Source: SURF-32 sp964648365
GTDB taxonomy: Bacteria; Planctomycetota; Phycisphaerae; UBA1845
Length of the DNA: 15,963 bases
Reading direction: 5' to 3'
Assembly (NCBI GenBank): GCA_964648365.1
Contig: CAZYLK010000146.1
Location: 1 to 15,963, forward strand
This document shows positions 5,718-12,321 of the stretch, piece by piece; within the stretch, counting starts at the first letter, position 1; each line of letters starts with the position of its first letter. The notes below the pieces were generated by a model. That model saw only the letters and a program-made list of their open reading frames with translations, was not told the DNA's origin and did not search any database. A program made the translations under genes and the position numbers.

Positions 5718-8597
5718 TTACGCGTCCGTTTCTCTGGCCGCGCTGCGCCAGGCTTCAAAGAGCGGATCGAGTTCGCCCCGTTCGAGGTCGCGGGGTCGCA
5801 TGACCGTCGCACCGGTGCGCGGATCGCGCGCGGCCGCGCCGGCTTCGCCATAGACCCGAGCGGTCGGCAGCGACTCCGTGGCGACACGGTCCCACGCCGC
5901 GGCCAGGTCGTGCAGAAAGTACGGCAGCGCGCCCGCATCCTCTGCGTTGAAGTCGATCGTCAGCCCGCGTGCCGCCAGTTCTATCCGCCCGCGCTGCCGG
6001 GGCTTCAAGTCGAACATCGCGCGAGCCTGTACGTGTCCGCTCAGGTGATGCTTCGACGGTTCATCCACGGTCGCCGCGCCGGATCGCCGGATCACGTCAC
6101 AACGAACGCGGCTGCCCTGCCCATGCTTACGCACCAGGCGGTGTATGCCGATCTCCATCGCCAGGGTGCGCTCCGCACCCGGCCCTTCCACCTCCATCGC
6201 CACGCGGGCAAGCTCGTCGTCGATCAGCCCGTACGCAATCACGCGCGCCGCCAGGCCCAGCTTGCGGCACCAGGCACGCTCCATCGTCACCAGATCTTCC
6301 ATCCACGCCCCGGCGCCGTCGAACGGGTCGGCGTTCTCGAACACCAGCCACACCGATGACGCACCCTCGTCGGCCAGGCGACCTTCCCATTCGCGCAGCG
6401 CCTCCGTCGCCGCCTCAACGTGTCGCGCCAGCCGTGCATCGTCATCGCCGCCCGCCGAGGCGCCGGCGCGGGCCGCATCGCCCGCTTCGTCGCCGTCGCC
6501 GATGCCATCTCGAACGCCGCCGTCTTCGAGCGTCCGTTGCAAGCGCACGATCGGCCGGGCGAAGCGATTCTCCAGGCGAATGATCACGTCGAGTTCGCGG
6601 TATTCGTCGAGCACCGCCTCGCGCTGCGGCCCGCTGCTCCAGAACGCCGGTTCGTTCATCGTCTCCAGCAGTTCGCTGCGCCGTTGCAACCGCTTTTCGA
6701 GTTCCGCCAGGCGAACCGCGCCGTCGCGCAGCACGCTGCGGGCCAATCGCACCAGTTCATCGCGATCGAGCACGAGCGTTTCGTGCGTCGTGCCGACGGG
6801 CACGTGTACCGGCGCCTTCCGCGGCCGCGAAACGGGCGGTGCATCGCGAACGACCCGCGCGACGATGCGGTTGCGCTGCACGGTCAGCTCGATCACCGTT
6901 CCATGCCGCGGGTTCTGCCGCACGATCACGTCGGCCAGCGCGGCCGAGGCGCTCCGCTCCATAACCCGCCGGAGAAAGCGCGCTCCGTAATCCGCGTCGT
7001 AGCCATGCGCCGCCAGCCAGTCGAGCACGGATTCATCGACCTCCAGGGTCAACCCGCGCTGCCGCAGCCCCACCCGATCCCGCAGCAGTTGCATCTCGCG
7101 CCGGGCGATCGTGCGGATGTGCTCGCGCGTCAGCGGGTGAAAGTGGACGATCCGGTCGAACCGGTTGAGAAACTCGAAGCGAAAGTGCTTCTGCAGGATG
7201 GCGTCCAGTTCGCGGTCGCGGGCCGCCTGATCCGTATTGACGGTGAAGCCGAAGCTCTGCCCGCGGAAGATCTCCGCGCCGGCGTTCGACGTGGCGATGA
7301 TGATCGTCGAGCGGCAGGAGATGCGTTCGCCGGCGCCGTTGACGAAGCTGCCCTCGTCCATCAGCTCAAGAAAACGGTCGTGCGTCTTGGCGTGGGCCTT
7401 TTCGAACTCGTCCAGCAGCAGCAGCGTAAACGCCTGCCCGCCCAGCCGCTGCGTCAGCAGGCCGCGGACCGCCGGGCGGGCATGTTCGCTCGGGTTGCCG
7501 AACAGCATGAACGCGCCCGCCTCGTCGGGATAGTCCGCCATGTTGAAGCGGACCATGCGCTGCCGGCTGCCGAACAGGTGCTCGGCCAGAAGCTGAGCGA
7601 TATGCGTCTTGCCCACGCCGGTCGGCCCGACGAACAAAAACACGCCAAACGGCCGCCGCATATCGCACAGACCGGCCTTGATCATGCCGATCATGCTCAC
7701 CACGGCCGCGACCGCCTCCTCCTGCCCCAGCACCTTTTCGTTGAACTCCCGCTCCAGTTCCGCCAGGTCCAGCGGCACCGCCGGATCCACCAGCGCCGGT
7801 CGCGCCCGCCGCTCCTGGCAGAACCGCTCGATGATGTGCCGCTCAGTCACGACGCCGTCCGCCACGGGCACGTGCCGCAGCCGGTTGAGCAGGTCGATCG
7901 CCTTCTGCGGCAGGGCGTTGCGGGCCAGGAACCGGTGGCTCAGATAGAGCGCCTGCTCGATCGCCCCGGGCGCGAAGCGGTTGCCGCCCCGGGCGCTCTG
8001 GTGCGCGCACCACTGCCGCAGGATGACGTCGGTCTGTTCGACCGAAGGCTCCTCGACGGTCACCAGCACGAAGTGCCGCTCGAACGCGCTCTCCCATTCG
8101 AAGATCGCTTCGAGCACGGCCCGCTCGCCCTCGGCCAGCATCATCCCCGGCCGCGCCAGCGCCAGCGTGACGAACGCCCCTTCCAGGTTGAAGGCGTCGG
8201 CCAGATGAATGTCGCGAAAGAACGGGATGACCCCGTCGCCCTCCTGGCCCAGGGCGGCGCAAAGCTGCTGAAAATCGTCGCCGATCATCTCGCGCGGGTT
8301 GCGCAGCATCGACGCCCGCCGCCGGATCGAAAGCTGGAGGACGCGCCGACCCGCCCAGGGCGCGGCCGCGTCCGTGTGCAACCGGCGGACCCATTCATGG
8401 GCCGCGGCCGTCTTGCCCACGCCGCGCTCCCCCACCAGCACCGGCGCCTGCCCGCCCGACAGCACGTCCCGCACGTGCTGCAGCGTCTCGTCCACCCCGA
8501 ACGCCGGATCCAGCCCCCCCGCGGCCGCGTCGCGCGACAGGTCGCGCTCCGTCCACGCATCCAGAATGTTGACCGCAGGTTTCTCGCGCTTGGCCAT
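5718..8597 (-). CDS. Double AAA+ (ClpA/ClpC-like) ATPase fused to an RF2-like release-factor domain
   Basis: A 959-residue protein. D1 (about 1-260): Walker A GERGVGKT (56-63), but the Walker B region reads VIPFFRDIH (123-131), with Arg and Asp where D-E is usual; VEEPSVEQTDVILR and ALPQKAIDLLNRL mark the family. There is no Clp N-domain and no ClpB middle domain. D2 (about 282-590): Walker A GPTGVGKT (324-331), Walker B LLLLDE (392-397), sensor-1 TSN (436-438), Arg finger R479, sensor-2 GARFLRR (538-544). The pore loop, usually PPGYVG, is PSEHAR (369-374). Residues about 618-956 match RF2: a coiled coil with NEPAFW (648-653), the stretch AWMEDLVTMERAW to IGIHRLVRK (764-824), and the tail DPRTGAT to LDPLFEAW (925-950). 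No GGQ or SPF motif is present. F449-G-F451 could be a ClpP-docking loop. The start at 8597 has a weak ribosome site. ATPase activity is likely from D2 only; substrate and partner are unknown. Confidence 0.9.
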   Translation of the reverse strand: MAKREKPAVNILDAWTERDLSRDAAAGGLDPAFGVDETLQHVRDVLSGGQAPVLVGERGVGKTAAAHEWVRRLHTDAAAPWAGRRVLQLSIRRRASMLRNPREMIGDDFQQLCAALGQEGDGVIPFFRDIHLADAFNLEGAFVTLALARPGMMLAEGERAVLEAIFEWESAFERHFVLVTVEEPSVEQTDVILRQWCAHQSARGGNRFAPGAIEQALYLSHRFLARNALPQKAIDLLNRLRHVPVADGVVTERHIIERFCQERRARPALVDPAVPLDLAELEREFNEKVLGQEEAVAAVVSMIGMIKAGLCDMRRPFGVFLFVGPTGVGKTHIAQLLAEHLFGSRQRMVRFNMADYPDEAGAFMLFGNPSEHARPAVRGLLTQRLGGQAFTLLLLDEFEKAHAKTHDRFLELMDEGSFVNGAGERISCRSTIIIATSNAGAEIFRGQSFGFTVNTDQAARDRELDAILQKHFRFEFLNRFDRIVHFHPLTREHIRTIARREMQLLRDRVGLRQRGLTLEVDESVLDWLAAHGYDADYGARFLRRVMERSASAALADVIVRQNPRHGTVIELTVQRNRIVARVVRDAPPVSRPRKAPVHVPVGTTHETLVLDRDELVRLARSVLRDGAVRLAELEKRLQRRSELLETMNEPAFWSSGPQREAVLDEYRELDVIIRLENRFARPIVRLQRTLEDGGVRDGIGDGDEAGDAARAGASAGGDDDARLARHVEAATEALREWEGRLADEGASSVWLVFENADPFDGAGAWMEDLVTMERAWCRKLGLAARVIAYGLIDDELARVAMEVEGPGAERTLAMEIGIHRLVRKHGQGSRVRCDVIRRSGAATVDEPSKHHLSGHVQARAMFDLKPRQRGRIELAARGLTIDFNAEDAGALPYFLHDLAAAWDRVATESLPTARVYGEAGAAARDPRTGATVMRPRDLERGELDPLFEAWRSAARETDA

Positions 8598-8944
8598 GTC
8601 CGTCGCAGCCCGCTTCCGCCGCCGCTCCGCCCCGCAGCGTACTCGGCGGGCAGGATTATCGACGCAGGGCCGATCGCCGCAACCTCCGGGAATGTCTCCA
8701 CCTGGCTGACCTGATTGGGTGGGCTTCGCGGGACGGTCTGCCGAAGGCAGGCCGTGGTATACTGGAACGCGATGTTCCCGAGCGATGCACACCTGCTGCG
8801 CTCACCACGGCCTCGAAGACGAGACCGTGCCACGCGCAGAACCTGTCCCGCCGCCCGCAGAACCTGTCCTGCACTCGGGACACTTTCACAACATCGTCCC
8901 CCGCTTGCGTGACCGCACCAGATCGTTACGATCGTTTTCGGAAC
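8598..8944. other. Divergent intergenic region between the AAA+/RF2-like gene and phoU
   Basis: 347 nt that should contain promoters for both directions. TATACT at 8758-8763 is a plausible plus-strand -10, with no good -35 at the expected distance. A small hairpin (CTGCC/GGCAG, near 8738-8750) lies just before it. A 14-nt direct repeat lies at 8835-8869. No gene was seen. Confidence 0.45.
8835..8869 (+). repeat. 14-nt direct repeat at 21-nt spacing upstream of phoU
   Basis: CGCAGAACCTGTCC occurs at 8835-8848 and again at 8856-8869, so the repeats face the same side of the helix two turns apart. Each ends in CTGTCC, which resembles the CTGTCA half-site of Pho boxes, but the spacing (21 nt) is not the canonical 11. 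It lies 75-110 nt before the phoU start. A regulator binding site is possible but unproven. Confidence 0.5.
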
Positions 8945-9619
8945 ATGACTGCCCACTTTGTCAATCTGCTGGATGATCTTCGCCGCCGGTCGCTGCGGAT
9001 GGCGGCGCAGGTGGAGGACATGGTCCACGAGGCGGGGGAGGCGATCTTCAACGCCGACGAGGCGCTCGCCCGCCGCGTCATCGAGCGCGATGCCGAGGTC
9101 GACGCCGAGGAGGTCGAGGTCGAGGCGGAGACGATCCGCCTCATGGCCCTCTACCAGCCCGTCGGCATCGACCTGCGCGTGCTCTGCACCGTCCTGAAGG
9201 TCAACAACGACCTGGAACGCATCGCGGACTGCGCCGTCAACGTGGCCGAGCGGGCGCGGCGGCCGGAACTGACCGAATACACACCCGACCACGCCATCCT
9301 GCAGCAGATGTGCCCGCTGGTGCAGAGCATCCTGCGCAAGGCCGTGCAGGCGTACGGCACCGACGACGTCGAAGTCGCCCAACAGGTGCTCCACGACGAT
9401 TCCGCCATCGATGCCGTCTATGCCGAGGCGGTGCAGCAGGTGATCCGCTCGCTGAGCCCAGAGTCGCAGGAGACGGCCGCCCGCGTGGCCCTGCTGCTGG
9501 TCGCCAAGAACTTCGAACGCATCGCCGACCACGCCACCAACATCGCCGAGGACGTCATCTTCCTGGCTACCGGCAAGATCGTGCGGCACGAAGAGCGCAA
9601 CCGGGCCAACATCGAGTAA
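8945..9619 (+). CDS. phoU: PhoU phosphate-signalling protein
   Basis: A 224-residue PhoU, the cytoplasmic helical protein that links the Pst phosphate transporter to the PhoR/PhoB two-component system and restrains phosphate uptake. It has two three-helix PhoU repeats. The metal-binding signature ExxxDxxxN occurs in both: LERIADCAVN (E91, D95, N99) and FERIADHATN (E191, D195, N199). The length is normal for the family. The frame also has a GTG at 8909, but the ATG at 8945 gives the usual N-terminus (MTxHFxxxLxxLRRR); the ribosome site before it is weak (CGGAAC). The pst genes and phoB/phoR are not next to it here. A small membrane gene follows after 13 nt and is probably cotranscribed. The gene is divergent from the AAA+/RF2-like gene. 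Confidence 0.96.
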   Translation: MTAHFVNLLDDLRRRSLRMAAQVEDMVHEAGEAIFNADEALARRVIERDAEVDAEEVEVEAETIRLMALYQPVGIDLRVLCTVLKVNNDLERIADCAVNVAERARRPELTEYTPDHAILQQMCPLVQSILRKAVQAYGTDDVEVAQQVLHDDSAIDAVYAEAVQQVIRSLSPESQETAARVALLLVAKNFERIADHATNIAEDVIFLATGKIVRHEERNRANIE

Positions 9620-9632
9620 CCGCGAGATTCCC

Positions 9633-10097
9633 ATGGACGACGCCCGCGACGGCGAGTCCCGCGCTTCCGAGCCGACCGAATCGGCGACGGCCGGCGGGGA
9701 ACGCGCCGCGCCCCTTCGTGAGCTGCGCCGAGCGGTTGCGGTCCAACTGGTCCGGGTCGAACGTCTTCCGCCGGCCGGTGCGATGGCGCTGGCCGTTGGC
9801 ACGTTCGTGGTCTGCCTGCCGCCGCTGATGTTCGCCGTCCTGTGGGGCATCCCAGCCCCCTGGGAATGGCTGGCCGGCATCCAGGATAGCGTCGCGTTTG
9901 CCGCCGCCACGGCCGTGGTGGCGGTGATCGACTACCTCGTCTCCCGCGCGGCCTACCGCGCCGCCCGGTGGAAGACGATCCGCTACGACGGCTCGCGGTG
10001 CTGGCGATGCCACTACGACCTCACCGGCAACACCAGCGGCACATGCCCCGAATGCGGCCTCGCGATCGACCAGTTGCCGCCGGCGTGTATGCCGTAA
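9633..10097 (+). CDS. Small membrane protein with C-terminal zinc ribbon
   Basis: A 154-residue protein. Residues 1-45 are hydrophilic; two transmembrane helices follow at about 50-72 and 83-104; a basic stretch comes next; and a C-terminal zinc ribbon has Cys123, Cys126, Cys138 and Cys141 (CWRC, 11 residues, CPEC) with YDLTGNTSG between the pairs. This ribbon type is frequent in proteins of Planctomycetota, which is part of the basis for the organism guess. It starts 13 nt after phoU, with no clear Shine-Dalgarno, so translational coupling is likely. A role in phosphate signalling is suggested only by position. Function unknown. Confidence 0.85.
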   Translation: MDDARDGESRASEPTESATAGGERAAPLRELRRAVAVQLVRVERLPPAGAMALAVGTFVVCLPPLMFAVLWGIPAPWEWLAGIQDSVAFAAATAVVAVIDYLVSRAAYRAARWKTIRYDGSRCWRCHYDLTGNTSGTCPECGLAIDQLPPACMP

Positions 10098-10438
10098 ACC
10101 GCCATCCGCCCGCCGCCCGCCGCCGCCGCCGATGGAATAACATCCGGCCGAAGAGCGTACGTCAGTCCCCTCTCCCTCTTCTCTTCATCAGCGTTCATCC
10201 GCGTTCATCTGCGGTCGATATCCTTTGCCGCCCCATCCGCGTGTGCGAAGAGAATGAACCGCAGATAAACGCGGATGAACGCACATCAGAAGAAAAAGAC
10301 CGCGTGGATGCGAGCGAGTTCGCTCAACGACGCTCTTTCCGCCGCGCGCCCGTCATTCGTCATTCGCTCCGCCACAGGCGGACTTCCAGCATTCGCCATT
10401 CGCCATTCGTTCCGCCAAAGCGGAACTTGCAGCATTCG
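10098..10438. other. Repeat-filled gap between convergent genes; no gene
   Basis: 341 nt between the zinc-ribbon gene (plus) and the haloperoxidase-like gene (minus), which end towards each other. It holds a 25-bp inverted repeat (10191-10282) and a CATTCG-rich tandem repeat with hairpins (10352-10446). No classic terminator with a T tract was seen; the hairpins may do this job for both genes. Confidence 0.6.
10191..10282. repeat. 25-bp inverted repeat (CATCCGCGTTCATCTGCGG type)
   Basis: The left arm at 10191-10215 and the right arm at 10258-10282 are reverse complements with one mismatch; both contain TTCATCCGCGTT on one strand. The 42-nt loop is unremarkable. Flanking bases are also loosely similar (TCTTCATCAG against TCTTCTGATG). 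From memory, words of this type occur in intergenic DNA of many bacterial genomes; this was not checked. The structure would form a cruciform or an mRNA hairpin between the convergent genes. Confidence 0.85.
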
Positions 10439-10446
10439 TCATTCGC
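10352..10446. repeat. Tandem CATTCG repeat with embedded hairpins, running into a stop codon
   Basis: Words CATTCGT and CATTCGC occur seven times. Two larger units share one plan: a CATTCG run, then a small hairpin, then a CTTCCAG or CTTGCAG tail. The hairpins are TCCGCC/GGCGGA (10368-10382) and GTTCCGC/GCGGAAC (10409-10426). A third, partial unit follows (10433-10446). Its CATTCG words supply the last codon and the TGA stop of the minus-strand haloperoxidase-like gene. Confidence 0.8.
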
Positions 10447-11989
10447 CCTGCACCACCGCGGTCCCCTCAAAGTATGCCTGATACTTCGGCCAGGAGTATT
10501 CCGCGACGGTCCGCCCCAACTTCAGCGCCGCCAGATTGTCGGACTGGATGTGGTAGCCGCCCATGACACGCGAGATGCCGGCCATCTCCGCCGTGCCGGA
10601 GAACGTCGGCATTTGCAGTATCACCTCCGCGGTCGGCGGCGCATCAGCGGCCGGCTTGCCTTCCATCGCCTGCATCTGCGCCGGCGTGGCGCCGGCTTCC
10701 GTCCACTGCCCCGCCTGATGCCGATAGAACGCCCCGAAGCGATCGCCGCCGGTGAACAACGCCAGCATCCGGCCGCACGCGCCGCTGACCGTGCTGTGGC
10801 CCGACGGGTAGCCGGGGAAGGGCGGGCTGGGGAACGTGCTGGGCGAGTAGGGATGCCACCGCTCAGCCGGGATGCTGCCAAACCCCTTTCCCGGCCCAAG
10901 GTACCCCGCAATCTCCTTGTCTTTGTAATAGCAGCGGATCAGCGTCCACGGCCGCGACGTGTCGTAATGCCGCTTCGAGTCCCAGCAGGCGATAAACGCG
11001 TCGAACGCGGTATTGCCGATCACGAAGAAGAGCTTGATGTCCCGGTCCAGGTCGTATCCGTCGCGGCGGGAGACGTCCTGAGCGAACTGCAGCCAGTGGC
11101 CCGACTGGCCGGTCGAGCGCGGGCCGTCGCGCATGAACTCGACGATGGACTTCTGCTCCAGCGTCAGCGTCGCGTTGAACGCGATGCACTCGTCCACCTC
11201 CGCCTTGAGTTGCTCGCTGCCGAACTTCGGACACGGGCCGGTGCGGAACTGGTCGCTGCGAATCAGCGCAAACGGACGGACGCGATACCAGTGCGGCGTT
11301 AAGAAGCCCGGATAGCGCACGCCGCCCATGCCGTCGTCGAACGGCAGCGGCTGCCAGCGATCCGGGTCGTAGACGCGGTCCGGCGGGTTGCGCGGCTCGT
11401 AGTAGGTGAAGTCCGAGTAGGCCGAGCCGTCGCTGCCGGGTTCGTCGCCGTGCTGGTTGGCCCCGTCGTGCCGGCGGAATCGCAGCACGGCCGCGGCCGC
11501 GACGTTGCCGACGCCGGCCGGCGTAGAAATATCCGTGGTGGCATCGGCCGGATCACAGCCGCGGGCGCGCATCTGTTCGTCGAGCCATGCCACGTCCAGC
11601 GGGTACTGATCGACAAGCGTACGATACGCGGCGTAGGCGATGGCTTTTTCCTTGTTCGCCTGCGTTCGTTCGGGTTCAGGCCGGCGCAGCGTGCCGCCCA
11701 GCCGGCTGCCGACGGCGCGGGCGTCATAGGCCGCCCAGGCGTCGTACATCGCCGTCAGTGGGATGGCCATCTGCCGGGAGATGATCGTCGGCCGCGCGCC
11801 CACGCGATCGACGTCGCGTCCGGCCACTTCGAGCAGAATCTCGACCCATTGATACGCGGCCGACGGCTGAGCGTGGGGGGCGCGATGCTCAACCGCGCCG
11901 GGAGGGGCGTCCTGTGCTCGCGCCCCGGCCGTTATCATCAGAGCCAGGATGAGCGCGAGTGGTGCGCGACTCGCAACGAGGGTTACCAT
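10439..11989 (-). CDS. Secreted vanadium-haloperoxidase/PAP2-type enzyme
   Basis: A 516-residue protein with a signal peptide (hydrophobic core LALILALMITAGARA, 11-25, cleavage near AQ). It belongs to the vanadium-dependent haloperoxidase/PAP2 acid phosphatase superfamily, whose members oxidise halides or hydrolyse phosphate esters at one shared oxyanion site. The whole site is visible: K339 and R346 in SKRHYDTSRP, S396-G397-H398 in YPSGHST, R474, H480 and D484 in SRVMGGYHIQSD. Spacings equal those of vanadium chloroperoxidase (K+7 to R; R+6 to H; H+4 to D). Sequence cannot decide between haloperoxidase and phosphatase. The start is supported by GGAAGGAG 9 nt upstream. It is convergent with the zinc-ribbon gene; its last codon and stop lie in a repeat. 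Confidence 0.88.
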   Translation of the reverse strand: MVTLVASRAPLALILALMITAGARAQDAPPGAVEHRAPHAQPSAAYQWVEILLEVAGRDVDRVGARPTIISRQMAIPLTAMYDAWAAYDARAVGSRLGGTLRRPEPERTQANKEKAIAYAAYRTLVDQYPLDVAWLDEQMRARGCDPADATTDISTPAGVGNVAAAAVLRFRRHDGANQHGDEPGSDGSAYSDFTYYEPRNPPDRVYDPDRWQPLPFDDGMGGVRYPGFLTPHWYRVRPFALIRSDQFRTGPCPKFGSEQLKAEVDECIAFNATLTLEQKSIVEFMRDGPRSTGQSGHWLQFAQDVSRRDGYDLDRDIKLFFVIGNTAFDAFIACWDSKRHYDTSRPWTLIRCYYKDKEIAGYLGPGKGFGSIPAERWHPYSPSTFPSPPFPGYPSGHSTVSGACGRMLALFTGGDRFGAFYRHQAGQWTEAGATPAQMQAMEGKPAADAPPTAEVILQMPTFSGTAEMAGISRVMGGYHIQSDNLAALKLGRTVAEYSWPKYQAYFEGTAVVQGE

Positions 11990-11998
11990 TTTGGGCTA

Positions 11999-12006
11999 CT
12001 CCTTCC
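11999..12006 (-). promoter_or_regulatory. Ribosome binding site of the haloperoxidase-like gene
   Basis: GGAAGGAG on the minus strand, 9 nt before the ATG at 11989. It confirms the start that gives a clean signal peptide. Confidence 0.8.
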
Positions 12007-12308
12007 CGTCCATGCCAACAGCGTGTCGAAGCGGGTGTGGTACGGGCTGCCGGCGCTCCCTGCCGGCGATTCCACCAGCCGGACGTCGAAGATCCCCTGT
12101 GGCGGAGCGGCGCCACACAGCCGTAGAAGCGTTTCTCAACAAGCTGCCACCCTCGCAGCGTACGGAATCGTTCCGGCGGGTTCAATCGCGACGCGCGTAG
12201 ACGAGCCTGGCGTGCGATGTTACCGGAAGCGCGGTGTCACGAGATACCGCTCCGGCCGGCCGCAGCGTTCGCAGTGCGCGAAACGCGATCCACCGGCGAA
12301 GTCAGGAC

Positions 12309-12314
12309 GAGGAG
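12309..12314 (+). promoter_or_regulatory. Ribosome binding site of the methyltransferase gene
   Basis: GAGGAG ends 7 nt before the ATG at 12322. It supports this start over an ATG 105 nt further upstream whose extra residues do not look like protein. Confidence 0.75.
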
Positions 12315-12321
12315 CCAATCG

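Larger units (their letters stand above)
11990..12321. other. Divergent gap with repeat-like DNA; no gene
   Basis: 332 nt between the haloperoxidase-like gene (minus) and the methyltransferase gene (plus). A hairpin lies at 12098-12117 (TGTGGCG/CGCCACA) and a TGCCGGCG word occurs twice 13 nt apart (12048, 12061). The stretch around 12121-12150, read on the minus strand, contains CAGCTTGTTGAGAAACGC, which from memory resembles a recurrent intergenic sequence of planctomycete genomes. It may be a dispersed-repeat remnant. No clear promoter was seen for either gene. Confidence 0.4.

Noticed and set aside
6420..8714. 764-codon open frame on the plus strand across the AAA+/RF2-like gene
   Set aside because: Antisense shadow; low-complexity Arg/Gln/His composition and no recognisable domain.
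8909..8944. GTG start for phoU giving 12 more residues
   Set aside because: No ribosome site and not typical of the family; the ATG at 8945 fits the usual N-terminus better, though the GTG cannot be excluded.
8285..9910. 541-codon minus-strand frame over phoU and the start of the AAA+ gene
   Set aside because: It overlaps phoU antisense and reads the AAA+ region in the wrong frame; composition is unlike a protein.
10352..10446. Attachment site or integron-like site
   Set aside because: There is no integrase, no cassette structure and no core-site pattern; it is a simple tandem repeat with small palindromes.
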